64,000 bases of DNA from Roseibium sp. Sym1 (GCF_027359675.1 NZ_CP114786.1:5554501-5618500), one strand, 5' to 3'; counted from the stretch's first letter, positions 1 through 8,934 are shown. Made by a program: numbers and translations. The notes: generated by a model from the sequence alone, not told the origin.

Positions 1-225
1 TCGTTGCCACTCAGCATAAGTCGCATTGCGTTCACACCGAGCCTTTGCTCGCACCAATGCAGACCGACTTTTTTGAACACCGTTTTCGAGTTCTTCAATT
101 TGGTCGATCGACATCTTGTTGGAGAGTTCAAGAAGCTTGGCTTTGGTGGCGTCGTCGACTGCCACCTTTGAAATGGCTTGGCGCGCTCTCCGCGTCAGAT
201 CTGAAGATTGTGGCGTACTAGACAT
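1..225 (-). CDS. Unknown protein, C-terminus beyond window edge
   Basis: An ATG at 225 on the minus strand opens a frame that stays open for 75 codons to the first base of the window, so the gene is cut off. Its start overlaps the stop of the upstream gene (TAATG), which implies one transcript and translational coupling. The visible part is charged and probably helical, with many Lys, Arg and Glu residues and a stretch beginning MSIDQIEELENGVQ that could form a coiled coil. There is no signal peptide or membrane segment. I do not recognise a family. Base composition is lower in GC than the rest of the window, like its partner gene, which suggests joint acquisition. Confidence 0.6.
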   Translation of the reverse strand, partial: MSSTPQSSDLTRRARQAISKVAVDDATKAKLLELSNKMSIDQIEELENGVQKSRSALVRAKARCERNATYAEWQR

Positions 226-1385
226 TAGTATTGAGCCTTGTATCTGGCCAGTTCGCTGTCAAATTCTGACAGAAATCCGTTAACTAGATCAAAACACCGT
301 TTGAACCCATCGTCTAGTTCAGCGCGGTTTGTTTCACTGATCAGGCTTAATGAGTCCTGCACTTTACGCAACAGTGCGCATTCTGGATTTCCCCTTTGTT
401 CCAGCAAGTGCTGCGTCTCTTCCAAAGCCTTCTTCTGCGTATGCTGTGTTATCGCACTTCGGCACAAAATCTCGGCCAAGCTCTGAGAGATATCGAACCT
501 AAAAGTGACATTTGCAAGGCTGAACGCTCGTTTGGTAGCCTTTAGGAAATTTTTCTTCGCCAAGTGTGCCGCGACCTCAGAACGCAGCCAGTTGACGTAA
601 GAGCCGAGAGAATTGAACGTTGTTAGATCTCGTGGAGGGTTGCCGTTAGATGAAATTAGAACCTCTTGAAAAGCCCAGCTCTTTCCTACCGCCGTTGCAT
701 TCCAATTATCAAACTCCACCGGAATACACATGTTCGTGACAGGCAGTATCACGTCTTCCGCAATCTGTCCCACGTAATCGACTTTCCAGTTTTCTAACGC
801 TTCAGTAGATTGCATTGCAAAGCTAGATCTCGCCTCATTCAACAAAGCATCAATTTCATCGAATGGCCAACTCAAGCGTCGACCATTCCACTTCACGTAG
901 ACAGGCAACAATACATCGTCGATTTTTTCGACACATGCTTTCCTCGATAAATTGTTGATGTAGGCTCCGTCAAATCGCTGAAAGTACTCACAATAGTCTA
1001 AATCTCCCAACGTATAAATTGCGCCCCCTAAAACACCACTCCCAGAAACTAGTATTTGGCAAGGCAAATTTACGCTTATTTGCAAAGCCATTTCAAAAAT
1101 ACGTTCGAACTTGCTCGGTGTAGGGAAATGAATTGCAACGGTATACGGGACAAAAACCACGTACCCTCTGTAATTTATTTCTGCATACCCAGGTAATTTC
1201 TCAGAAACACTGCTATCATATCCATATAGCTCAAGAGAAACTTTTGACAACGCTGCATGTTCTTGGCACAACTTGACAAATTCAGCTTGAGGACATGCGG
1301 TTTCAAATTCAATTCCTTCTGCCCTTAGTCGGCATTCGCATGCTGCTCTTAGAGAGAACTCGCGATATAGTTCAATGTTGCTCAT
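225..1385 (-). CDS. Putative nucleotidyltransferase-fold protein, accessory
   Basis: This 386-residue protein is not assignable to a named family by eye. Around residues 115-130 (counting from the ATG at 1385) there is GS, then 11 residues, then GDLDY. That resembles the GS...DxD signature of Pol-beta-fold nucleotidyltransferases, with D128 and D130 as possible metal ligands; a third acidic residue is not obvious (CIPVEFDNW is one candidate). The C-terminal third is helical. A GTG at 1397 is an alternative start, but ATG 1385 gives the more ordinary N-terminus. GC content is clearly lower than downstream of 1500. The next gene overlaps its stop codon, so the two form an operon running out of the window. 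Function is unknown; a toxin or defence role would be speculation from the NTase-like motif plus accessory context. Confidence 0.6.
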   Translation of the reverse strand: MSNIELYREFSLRAACECRLRAEGIEFETACPQAEFVKLCQEHAALSKVSLELYGYDSSVSEKLPGYAEINYRGYVVFVPYTVAIHFPTPSKFERIFEMALQISVNLPCQILVSGSGVLGGAIYTLGDLDYCEYFQRFDGAYINNLSRKACVEKIDDVLLPVYVKWNGRRLSWPFDEIDALLNEARSSFAMQSTEALENWKVDYVGQIAEDVILPVTNMCIPVEFDNWNATAVGKSWAFQEVLISSNGNPPRDLTTFNSLGSYVNWLRSEVAAHLAKKNFLKATKRAFSLANVTFRFDISQSLAEILCRSAITQHTQKKALEETQHLLEQRGNPECALLRKVQDSLSLISETNRAELDDGFKRCFDLVNGFLSEFDSELARYKAQY

Positions 1386-1450
1386 GGTTAGAAACACTCA
1401 AATCGCTCAACTTGCAATTTTTTGCTTTTATCGCAAAAAGCGTATGCGAA

Positions 1451-1494
1451 CAAGATTTTGTCCCTCAAGACTCAAGATTTTGTCCCTCAAGACT
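1451..1494. repeat. Exact tandem duplication of a 22-bp unit
   Basis: The unit beginning CAAGATTTTGTCCCTC occurs at 1451-1472 and again, identically, at 1473-1494 with no spacer. It lies between the low-GC accessory genes and the trp promoter, where base composition changes. It may be a replication-slippage product or a scar of an insertion or recombination event; no transposase or longer terminal repeats are visible. Confidence 0.85.
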
Positions 1495-1511
1495 TATGAA
1501 CCTGGACCCCA

Positions 1512-1540
1512 TTGCCAAACTTCTTCCCTTCCGCTATGGC
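1512..1540 (+). promoter_or_regulatory. Probable sigma-70 promoter of trpL-trpE(G)
   Basis: TTGCCA (1512-1517) and TATGGC (1535-1540) are separated by exactly 17 bases. A transcript initiated 8 bases after the -10 element would start at the A of the trpL ATG (1548), giving a leaderless mRNA, as described for the Sinorhizobium meliloti trp leader. The -10 element is a weak match, so the assignment rests mainly on spacing and on that precedent. Confidence 0.5.
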
Positions 1541-1547
1541 TTTGGCC

Positions 1548-1595
1548 ATGAACATGATCCTGAAGGCAGCATGGTGGTGGCGCGGCGCGAAATAG
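1548..1595 (+). CDS. trpL: trp leader peptide with three consecutive Trp codons
   Basis: A 15-codon ORF encodes MNMILKAAWWWRGAK and ends in TAG at 1593-1595. The three adjacent TGG codons (1572-1580) are the hallmark of a trp attenuator: shortage of charged tRNA-Trp stalls the ribosome there. It lies about 135 bases upstream of trpE(G), just before alternative RNA hairpins. In rhizobia the comparable leader peptide (14 residues, also WWW) is translated from a leaderless transcript and has reported trans-acting roles. No Shine-Dalgarno sequence is visible in front of the ATG, consistent with leaderless translation. Confidence 0.85.
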   Translation: MNMILKAAWWWRGAK

Positions 1596-1650
1596 GCGGC
1601 CAGCGATCACTTATGCTCTGAAGGGAACAAAGATCAAACCAAAGGCCGCC
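1595..1650 (+). promoter_or_regulatory. Antiterminator segments of the trp attenuator
   Basis: GGCGGCC at 1595-1601, beginning at the last base of the trpL stop codon, can pair with GGCCGCC at 1644-1650. The latter is also the left arm of the terminator hairpin. A ribosome stalled on the Trp codons (1572-1580) would leave 1595-1601 free and favour this antiterminator. A ribosome at the stop codon would cover it and let the terminator form. Confidence 0.7.
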
Positions 1651-1672
1651 GCGGGATACCGCTGGCGGCCTT
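1642..1672 (+). terminator. trp attenuator terminator hairpin
   Basis: AAGGCCGCC (1642-1650) pairs with GGCGGCCTT (1664-1672). The stem continues inward as GCGG/CCGC around a GATA loop, with one bulged T. It is a very stable GC-rich hairpin. The following bases (GGTGCATT) are not a strong T tract, so termination may be partial or rely on other features. Confidence 0.75.
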
Positions 1673-1730
1673 GGTGCATTATAAGGCCGTCACACCTCCA
1701 AGGCAGCCACCAGAACGGGACAGACACACC

Positions 1731-3917
1731 ATGCCGGCGCTGGCAGACCAGACCTTTGAAACGTCAAGCGGGATTACGATCCTGCGCACTTCCCGCCCTT
1801 CCGACTATGAAACGGGAACGTCGGACTGGATCGACCGGCTGGATTCGGAACGGGGTGCGGTGCTGTCCTCTTCCTATGAATATCCCGGCCGCTACACACG
1901 CTGGGACATGGCTCTGGTCAACCCGCCCCTGGTCCTCGAAGCTGCGGACCGGCGCGTGGAGATCCGCGCCCTCAACGACCGCGGCAAGATTATCCTGCCC
2001 GCACTCGCGGACACCCTGAAATCCCATCCCGACGTGGCGACCTTCGAGGCGAGCGACGAACAGGTCCGGCTGACCGTGAAAACGCCGGACAGGCTCTTCA
2101 ACGAGGAAGAACGTTCCCGCCAACCGTCGACATTTTCCGTTGTCCGGGCAATCAAGGACATGTTTGCCTGCGACGACGACCAGCTCGGGCTGTACGGGGC
2201 GTTCGGCTACGATGTCGCCTTCCAGTTCGAACCGATCGACCTGAAGCTGGAGCGCCCGGACGACCAGCGCGATGTGGTGCTTTTCCTGCCTGACGAAATC
2301 CTGATCGTCGACCACCATGGCAAGCGCGCCTATGTGCTGGAATATGATTTCATCGTCGGGGGGCGCACGACCAAGGGCCTGGAGCGAACGGGGGAGAAGC
2401 AGCAATATTCGCCCGCGAACCGCGACCCGGGCCGCGGCGACCATGAACACGGCGAATATGCGCAGCTGGTGCACAAGGCCAAGGACTACTTCCGCCGCGG
2501 CGACCTGTTCGAGACCGTGCCCGGCCAGACGTTCTACGAGCCCTGCGCCAACCCGCCCTCGGCCGTGTCGCGCCGCCTCGCCCAGATCAACCCCTCCCCC
2601 TATTCCTTTTTCTTCAATCTCGGCAACAACGAATACCTGGTCGGCGCGTCACCGGAAATGTATGTGCGTGTCACCGGTGGCCGCCGCGTCGAGACCTGCC
2701 CGATTTCCGGGACGATCCGGCGCGGAAAAAACGCCATTGAGGACGAGGCCCAGATCCGCAAGCTCCTGAACTCGGCCAAGGACGAAGCGGAACTGACCAT
2801 GTGTTCCGACGTCGACCGCAACGACAAGAGCCGGGTCTGCGTGCCGGGCTCGGTCAAGGTGATCGGCCGGCGTCAGATCGAAATGTATTCGCGCCTCATC
2901 CATACCGTGGATCATATCGAGGGTATCTTGCGCCCGGACATGGATGCGCTTGACGCGTTCCTGTCACACACATGGGCCGTGACCGTGACCGGCGCCCCCA
3001 AACGCTGGGCGATGCAATTCATAGAGGATCACGAGAAATCCCCCCGCGCCTGGTATGGAGGCGCCATCGGTGCGGTGCTCTTCAACGGCGACATGAACAC
3101 CGGCCTGACACTGCGGACGGTGCGTATCAAGGACGGGACGGCCCAGATCCGTGCGGGTGCTACCCTGCTCTATGACAGTGTGCCGGAAGACGAGGAAGCC
3201 GAGACGGAACTCAAAGCCGAGGCCATGCGCGCTGCCGTTCGCGAAGCCGGACTGGCCGCCAGGGACGCCGAGAAGACCGAAGCGGTCAAGCCCGGCAAGG
3301 GGCTGAAAATTCTCCTGGTCGACCATGAAGACAGTTTCGTGCACACGCTGGCCAACTATTTCCGCCAGACGGGGGCCGACGTCGTCACCTACCGCACACC
3401 GGTGGCCGACCATGTTTTTCACGACGTCAATCCGGATCTTGTGGTGCTGTCCCCCGGACCGGGCAATCCGAAGGATTTCGACTGCACCGCGACCATTGGA
3501 CGGGCGCGCTCCCGCGCCCTGCCGATCTTTGGCGTTTGTCTCGGCCTTCAGGCCCTTTCGGAATATTTCGGTGCCGAACTCGGCCAACTGGACATTCCCA
3601 TGCACGGCAAGCCCTCGCCCGTGACCGTCTCGGGCAATTCGCTGCTGTTCGACGGACTGAACGCGCCGGTGATTGTCGGCCGGTATCACTCGCTCTATGC
3701 GAAACGGGACACCCTGCCGGGCGACATCCGTGTCACGGCGGAAACGGAAGACGGTGTGGTGATGGCGATCGAGCACCAGAAAGAGGCTATCGCCGCGGTC
3801 CAGTTCCATCCTGAATCGATCATGTCCCTGGACCAGGACGCAGGGCACAAGATCATTGAAAACGTCATCAGCCGGCTGGTGGCCGCGAAGGAACAAAAGG
3901 TCGCCGCGAGCCTTTGA
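1731..3917 (+). CDS. trpE(G): Anthranilate synthase, fused TrpE-TrpG
   Basis: It makes anthranilate from chorismate and glutamine, the first step of tryptophan synthesis. The 728-residue protein is a natural fusion: a chorismate-binding TrpE part (about 1-520, with [10 protein letters not shown] and the [14 protein letters not shown] motif), a charged linker, then a class I glutamine amidotransferase (from about 540) with nucleophile C603 in GVCLGLQ and the His/Glu pair in QFHPES. Size and order match rhizobial TrpE(G). The ATG at 1731 is chosen over an upstream in-frame start at 1671 because the latter lies inside the attenuator hairpin and family members begin near here. Expression should be controlled by the trpL attenuator just upstream; the rest of the trp pathway is not in the window. 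Confidence 0.95.
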   Translation: MPALADQTFETSSGITILRTSRPSDYETGTSDWIDRLDSERGAVLSSSYEYPGRYTRWDMALVNPPLVLEAADRRVEIRALNDRGKIILPALADTLKSHPDVATFEASDEQVRLTVKTPDRLFNEEERSRQPSTFSVVRAIKDMFACDDDQLGLYGAFGYDVAFQFEPIDLKLERPDDQRDVVLFLPDEILIVDHHGKRAYVLEYDFIVGGRTTKGLERTGEKQQYSPANRDPGRGDHEHGEYAQLVHKAKDYFRRGDLFETVPGQTFYEPCANPPSAVSRRLAQINPSPYSFFFNLGNNEYLVGASPEMYVRVTGGRRVETCPISGTIRRGKNAIEDEAQIRKLLNSAKDEAELTMCSDVDRNDKSRVCVPGSVKVIGRRQIEMYSRLIHTVDHIEGILRPDMDALDAFLSHTWAVTVTGAPKRWAMQFIEDHEKSPRAWYGGAIGAVLFNGDMNTGLTLRTVRIKDGTAQIRAGATLLYDSVPEDEEAETELKAEAMRAAVREAGLAARDAEKTEAVKPGKGLKILLVDHEDSFVHTLANYFRQTGADVVTYRTPVADHVFHDVNPDLVVLSPGPGNPKDFDCTATIGRARSRALPIFGVCLGLQALSEYFGAELGQLDIPMHGKPSPVTVSGNSLLFDGLNAPVIVGRYHSLYAKRDTLPGDIRVTAETEDGVVMAIEHQKEAIAAVQFHPESIMSLDQDAGHKIIENVISRLVAAKEQKVAASL

Positions 3918-3983
3918 TTTTTGTCACGCATCTTTTTGCGATCTGAGGTTAGTCTGCAGGCAGTTTTCATAAGGAGCTTTCTC

Positions 3984-4508
3984 TTGCACATACTGCTTGC
4001 AGCCCTCGGCATCCTGGCCGCCGTGGCCTTCTGGCTTTACCGCGCTCGCGCGGCGGTAGACAACACCCGCGTGGTCCTGGACGCCGCCCAGGACGTCAAG
4101 GCCGCCGCGCGGCGTTTCGGCTATAGAACCCGCGCCAACCAACATCCGACCGAAGGTGTCGATGACCCTCGTGTAACCGGTGCCGCCCTCCTCGTGGTGG
4201 TCGCGGAAACGGACGGCGGTATTTCCAAGGCGGAACAGGACGAAATCCTGGAACAGCTGTCTTCCGTCTTCGGGCTGTCCGCACGGGACGCGGAAGAACT
4301 TTATCTGTTTTCCAAATGGCTGGCGAACCAGAGCAGCAATCCGGATGACATGATGCGCCGGCTGATCAAGCACACGATCACGCTGGGCGGCCGGGACACG
4401 CTGCCGGACATGATCAGCATGGTACGCGCCGTCGGCATGGCCGACACCGGAACCCTGACAGATGACACCCAGCAGGTGATCGAGTGGCTGAAACAGCTGA
4501 GCGGATGA
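3984..4508 (+). CDS. TerB-like membrane-anchored protein
   Basis: A 174-residue protein with one N-terminal membrane helix (about 3-19) followed by a helical domain (about 60-170). The acidic stretch AETDGGISKAEQDEILEQL resembles TerB/DjlA-type domains, which bind metal through acidic residues. The start is taken as TTG 3984 because AAGGAG (3971-3976) lies 7 bases in front of it; an open frame runs further upstream to 3921 but has no such site and would begin 4 bases after the trpE(G) stop. It lies 66 bases downstream of trpE(G) and may be cotranscribed. The function of such stand-alone TerB-like proteins is unclear. Confidence 0.75.
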   Translation: MHILLAALGILAAVAFWLYRARAAVDNTRVVLDAAQDVKAAARRFGYRTRANQHPTEGVDDPRVTGAALLVVVAETDGGISKAEQDEILEQLSSVFGLSARDAEELYLFSKWLANQSSNPDDMMRRLIKHTITLGGRDTLPDMISMVRAVGMADTGTLTDDTQQVIEWLKQLSG

Positions 4509-4724
4509 ATATTGGTATTACCTAGGGCAAGTTCACCACCAGCATTCATCAGCTGCAGCCTTGAATTTCGATGCAATTCAGTTGCAGAAAACAATTCGGG
4601 CAAAAGAAAGTTGATTAACAGAACGCAACAGAGTTCTATTGAAATACGCAGCCGGATTTAGTCGGCCTTCACCGGCAGACAGTATAATTATTGGATCCTG
4701 CCGATCGAGTTCTGGGGAGTAGAC

Positions 4725-5654
4725 ATGGCCGAAGGCCTCCAACGGGTGGTGTCGCGAACGTTTCGTTCGCTGGGATTGATCGCGCCGCTCGTTCTCGTGC
4801 TGCTCCATCAGACTTCATCGACCTCTGTTGCCAGCGCCCAGGAAACACTTCCCAGTCAAAACCACCTGCTGGCAATCGGCAATTGCCCGCCGTGGAAAGC
4901 CCAGTCCGTCGAAGTGTGCAAGAACAGCCTAGAAAAGGTGATGAAGTCCCTTGCCCCCCGTCTGGATTCCGGCCCGGGAAACCAGCATTTTCTTGTCAAC
5001 GAGGGCGCCAGCGCGGCGGCCTTGAAGCTCAAGGCGACGGAACTTGCCAACAAGCTGGAGCCGCAAGACCGGCTGATCATCTATGCCAACCTGCCGCTTG
5101 GGCTGTCGGAATCGGCCGAGGCCGACGACGCCAACGGGTATGTGCTTGAATTGTGGGCGGAACAGAAACCGGAAACGACCTCGCAGGCCATCAGCGACGG
5201 CACTTTCATGTCCGCCTCGGCCCTTGCGGCTCTCATTCATACAATTCCGGCCGGTGAAGTCATTCTAATCCTCGACACGAACAACCCGCACGCAATCGGC
5301 ATCGATCTCCTGGCGAACCACAAGGTCGATCACAAGGATCGCCCGGAAGCACTGGTCATATCGTCGGGGCCGGGTCAGGCGGCGAATTATTCCGCCGACC
5401 GCACCATCTCACTTTTCGCCAAGCATCTTTCCATTGCTCTGGAAGGAACAGACGGCTCTCTGCTGGACGTCATGACCGCGGCCGTGGGCGGCACCCGACA
5501 GGCGGCCATTCCCATCTGCGCGGATCTCAAAGGCACGCTGGCAGAGGGCGACACGCAGAGGAGCGACTGCGCACAGGTTCCCGAGATTCACGACCCGGAC
5601 GCGTTGCTGGACAAGACCATGCTGCTCCCGCTCGTGGAGTCCGGACTGAACTGA
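4725..5654 (+). CDS. Secreted caspase-fold protein, probably catalytically dead
   Basis: The 309-residue protein has an N-terminal hydrophobic signal (about 17-28, cleavage near residue 38 in ASAQE), so the domain is periplasmic. The rest follows the strand order of bacterial caspase-like (peptidase C14) domains. LIIYANLPLG (117-126) falls where the catalytic His motif (typically YYSGHG) is expected. LILDTNNPHA (181-190) stands where the Cys motif (typically LDACHSG) is expected, and ALVISSGPGQ (209-218) matches the strand after it. The catalytic His and Cys are both absent. A good ribosome site (GGGGAG) precedes ATG 4725. The 216 bases between this gene and the TerB-like gene hold no other ORF I would defend. 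The family assignment comes from motif positions only. Confidence 0.65.
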   Translation: MAEGLQRVVSRTFRSLGLIAPLVLVLLHQTSSTSVASAQETLPSQNHLLAIGNCPPWKAQSVEVCKNSLEKVMKSLAPRLDSGPGNQHFLVNEGASAAALKLKATELANKLEPQDRLIIYANLPLGLSESAEADDANGYVLELWAEQKPETTSQAISDGTFMSASALAALIHTIPAGEVILILDTNNPHAIGIDLLANHKVDHKDRPEALVISSGPGQAANYSADRTISLFAKHLSIALEGTDGSLLDVMTAAVGGTRQAAIPICADLKGTLAEGDTQRSDCAQVPEIHDPDALLDKTMLLPLVESGLN

Positions 5655-5736
5655 CAGCTCCCCGATCTGCATGAATCCCGCACCGCACCGCCCGGAATCC
5701 GCAAGGTCGTCCCGATTCATGTGAGGAAGGCTCCGC

Positions 5737-8700
5737 TCAGCTGGCGAGGTTTTTCCTGTTGGCGGCCTCGAACACCTGCAGACCGCCGAACTTCAGGCTT
5801 TCGAGTGCCCTGGAAACGTCCGCCGGAATGGACTGCACCAGACGCTCGGCGGGCTGTGGCATGCCGATCAGATAGCCCTGCGCCTCATGGCAGCCGCGTT
5901 GCGCCAGAAGACACAGCTCTTCGGTATCCTCGACGCCTTCGGCAACGATGCGCATGTCGAGCGCCTTGCCGAGCCTGACCACGGTTTCGATGATTGCAAG
6001 CGATCCATAGTTCCGCCTGGCTTCGGAGACAAAGGACCGGTCGATCTTGATGCAGTCGAACGGGAACCGGCTCAGGTAGCTCAGGGAGGAATAGCCGACG
6101 CCGAAATCGTCCAGGGCGATCTTGACACCGATGTCCTTCAACCGCGTCAGGACGGAAAGCGCCCTGGCATCATCCTCGATCAGGGTATTTTCCGTTATTT
6201 CCAGCTCGATCCGGCCGGCCGGTATGCCCGACAGGCCGATGGCCTGTTTCACGTCATCGACAAAGTCCTTGTCGCGGAACTGAACGGGACTGACATTGAT
6301 GCTGATATTCGCGTCCCGGATCGTTGTTGCGGCCACTCTCAAAGCCTGCGCCAGCACGTATTTTCCGATTGCCACGATCTGGCCGGAGGTTTCTGCAACG
6401 GGAATGAACTCGGCGGGGCTCACGAGGCCCCGAGTGGGATGGTTCCAACGGATAAGCGCCTCATAGCCGACGATTTCGGCAGCTGCCAGGCTCATGCGTG
6501 GCTGGAAGAACAGTTCGAACTGACCGTCCGACAGGGCCGAATTGAGATCCTTCTCCAGCGCCCGGCGCTGGCGGACCTCGTCGCCCATGCCCGCCTGGAA
6601 CAGGCAATAGGTGTGACGGCCCCGGTTTTTCGCGTTGTAAAGGGCTATGTCGGCATTGGATATCACCTGATCCTCGTCGTCAGGCCCAGTCACCAGGGCA
6701 ATACCGATGCTCGCCCCCGGTTTCAGAACCAGTCCGTTGCCGCAATCAATCGGCTCGGACAGGATCTGAACGAGTCGCATGGCCATGTCCTCGGCCTGAT
6801 TGGCAAACTGGATGCCGCTTTGGACAATGGCGAATTCGTCCCCTCCCAACCGCGAGACCGTGTCGCCGCTGCGGCTGGCCTGCCGCAGCCGTTCCGCCGT
6901 CATGCGGATCACGGTATCCCCGACCGGATGTCCGTGAAGGTCGTTGATATCCTTGAAGCGGTCGAGATCGATCAGCAGCAGGGCCGCGAACCGGCCGTCC
7001 TGCTGGCACCGGCCGATCGCCTGTTTGAGTTCGGCATTGAAGACCGCGCGGTTTGGCAGATCCGTGAGCGGATCGTGTTGCGCAAGGTGCAGGATCTGCG
7101 CCTCGGCCTTTTTCCGTTCCCTGAGATCGACCAGAGCGGAAACCCGGGTCGGGATGCCGCGGTATGAAATCACGCGGGTCCGGATTTCCACCGGCACCCT
7201 TTCGCCCGAGCGGCTGACCAGAGTGACTTCCCGCGGTTCCTTTTCCGCCTTGACCAGATGTTCCTCGAGTGTTCCGGCAAGCTCGTTGTCGACAAACTCG
7301 TAAAGCCCGCGCATCTCAAGTTCGTCGATACCGTATCCGATCAGTTCCTCGAAGGTCCTGTTGCCGTCCAGGATCCGGCCATCAACCGATATCACGATGG
7401 CATCGAACGTGGCATTTGCGAGCGCGGACAGGCGCTCGGCCTCCTCACGGGTCCGTTTGGCATCGGCCGCCCGGTTATGCGCCAGTTCCTCGCTCTGGAC
7501 CGTGTCCATCAGGGCGTTGAACAGACGCGTCAGACGTTCCGAATCGTCGCCCTTTGCCACATCCAGCCGCATGGACAGGTCCGCCTTGCCTGCAATCAAA
7601 CGGTCGAGCGCGTCCTCGACGTGACCGATGCCGAGACGGGTCCCGTGTTCGGCCTCGTTGAGACCAAGATCCTCGCTGGCAGCATCCAGTCGCAGCGGCT
7701 GCACCCGGTTCAAGAGCGAAAGCAGCAGCCACCCGGTGCCGAAACACCAGACAAAACAGGCCAGCACGCCTGAAATCTGGACGAGAAACTGTGGCAGGCG
7801 CGCTCCCAGAGGCAGCAAGTCGACGGGAGCCAGCAGCGACAGGCCGATCGTTCCGGCCGCACCCGCAAACCCGTGCACGCCAATTGCGCCCACCGGATCG
7901 TCGATTTTCAGTTTCCGTTCCAGGAACACCGCGCCGCCTATCGCGGCGGCCCCGCCGATGCCGCCAATGGCAAGAGCGCCCATGGGAGAAAGCACGTGGC
8001 ATCCTGCCGTCACGGCGACGAGGCCGCCCAGGAGCCCTGAAATCGAGTTTTCCGGCAGGATCACCCTGTCTTTCCACCGCCCCAGCAGGTACCCCATTCC
8101 CGTTCCGGCGGCTGCGGCCAGAACGGTGTTTGCCAGAATCATCGGCACGTCCCGGGAGGCCGCCAGCGTCGACCCGCCGTTGAAACCGAGCCAGCCGACA
8201 AACAATATCAGGGCACCCGAAGTTGCCAGAACAGAGCTGTGTCCCTGAATGCGGAAGACCTGCCCGTCCGCACCGAAGCGTCCGGCCCGCGGCCCGAGGA
8301 TCGTGCAGGCTGCAAGCGCAATCCAGGCTCCCGTCCCATGGACCACGGTCGAGCCTGCGAAATCCACGAACCCCACATCGGCCAGGAAGGCCGTGGCATC
8401 GGCGAACAGCGCTCCGCCCCAGGCCCAATGGGCAAACACGGGGTAGATGAAACCGGCTGTCAGAACCGAGCACCAGATATAGGAAGACAAGCGCATCCGC
8501 TCGGCGACGGCGCCGGAAATGATGGTCGCGGCAGTGCCGCAAAACATCACCTGGAAGGCAAAGACGGTCAGTCCCCAGGCATCAAGCCCGGACAGGCCGA
8601 ACAACCGCGTGTCGAAACCGGCAAACCAGCCGCCGCCCGCACCGAAAGCCAGAGAGAAGCCGAAAAGCGCGAAGAACAGCACCGACACCGCGAAGTCGAG

Positions 8701-8934
8701 CAGGTTCTTCTGGGCGACGTTGATGGAATTCTTGGAGCGGACAAGGCCTGCTTCAAGCAACATGAACCCGGCCTGCATCAGCAGAACCAGTCCCGCCGCG
8801 AACAGAACCCAGACCATGTCCAGGCTCTTCTGAAAGGCAGCGACTTCCATTGCCCCGGACGCATTTGCGGGTTCCGACGCGGTCAATCCCGCGAAACACA
8901 AAACGGTTGCGGCTCCGGCTGTCCGCTTGATCAT
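5737..8934 (-). CDS. Amt-PAS-GGDEF-EAL ammonium-sensing c-di-GMP enzyme
   Basis: The 1065-residue protein joins a full ammonium transporter domain (about 30-410, preceded by a signal-like segment) to a HAMP-like linker (about 435-480), PAS (about 500-605), GGDEF (about 610-780) and EAL (about 790-1040). The Amt part keeps the pore twin histidines (H199 in VVHGTGAW, H354 in GVHGFAG) and the DFAG motif. The signalling half keeps GGDEF (697-701) and EAL (825-827) plus LDDFGVGYSS, so both diguanylate cyclase and phosphodiesterase activity are possible. Amt domains fused to signalling modules act as ammonium sensors in other bacteria; by inference this protein couples external ammonium to cyclic-di-GMP. 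It stands alone, without a glnK partner. Confidence 0.92.
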   Translation of the reverse strand: MIKRTAGAATVLCFAGLTASEPANASGAMEVAAFQKSLDMVWVLFAAGLVLLMQAGFMLLEAGLVRSKNSINVAQKNLLDFAVSVLFFALFGFSLAFGAGGGWFAGFDTRLFGLSGLDAWGLTVFAFQVMFCGTAATIISGAVAERMRLSSYIWCSVLTAGFIYPVFAHWAWGGALFADATAFLADVGFVDFAGSTVVHGTGAWIALAACTILGPRAGRFGADGQVFRIQGHSSVLATSGALILFVGWLGFNGGSTLAASRDVPMILANTVLAAAAGTGMGYLLGRWKDRVILPENSISGLLGGLVAVTAGCHVLSPMGALAIGGIGGAAAIGGAVFLERKLKIDDPVGAIGVHGFAGAAGTIGLSLLAPVDLLPLGARLPQFLVQISGVLACFVWCFGTGWLLLSLLNRVQPLRLDAASEDLGLNEAEHGTRLGIGHVEDALDRLIAGKADLSMRLDVAKGDDSERLTRLFNALMDTVQSEELAHNRAADAKRTREEAERLSALANATFDAIVISVDGRILDGNRTFEELIGYGIDELEMRGLYEFVDNELAGTLEEHLVKAEKEPREVTLVSRSGERVPVEIRTRVISYRGIPTRVSALVDLRERKKAEAQILHLAQHDPLTDLPNRAVFNAELKQAIGRCQQDGRFAALLLIDLDRFKDINDLHGHPVGDTVIRMTAERLRQASRSGDTVSRLGGDEFAIVQSGIQFANQAEDMAMRLVQILSEPIDCGNGLVLKPGASIGIALVTGPDDEDQVISNADIALYNAKNRGRHTYCLFQAGMGDEVRQRRALEKDLNSALSDGQFELFFQPRMSLAAAEIVGYEALIRWNHPTRGLVSPAEFIPVAETSGQIVAIGKYVLAQALRVAATTIRDANISINVSPVQFRDKDFVDDVKQAIGLSGIPAGRIELEITENTLIEDDARALSVLTRLKDIGVKIALDDFGVGYSSLSYLSRFPFDCIKIDRSFVSEARRNYGSLAIIETVVRLGKALDMRIVAEGVEDTEELCLLAQRGCHEAQGYLIGMPQPAERLVQSIPADVSRALESLKFGGLQVFEAANRKNLAS

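Larger units (their letters stand above)
1548..1675 (+). ncRNA. Attenuated trp leader RNA (rnTrpL-like)
   Basis: If transcription starts at 1548 and terminates at the hairpin ending at 1672, the released RNA would be about 125 nt and contain trpL plus the attenuator. This parallels rnTrpL of Sinorhizobium meliloti, a stable small RNA formed by attenuation. Both ends are inferred from the promoter and hairpin positions, not observed. Confidence 0.5.

Noticed and set aside
1501..1621. Plus-strand frame ending [23 protein letters not shown] as a possible transposase remnant
   Set aside because: It overlaps trpL in another frame; the attenuator explains the sequence and no transposase motif is visible.
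5887..7167. 426-codon plus-strand frame opposite the GGDEF-EAL part
   Set aside because: Mirror of a strongly conserved domain; no ribosome site or motif.
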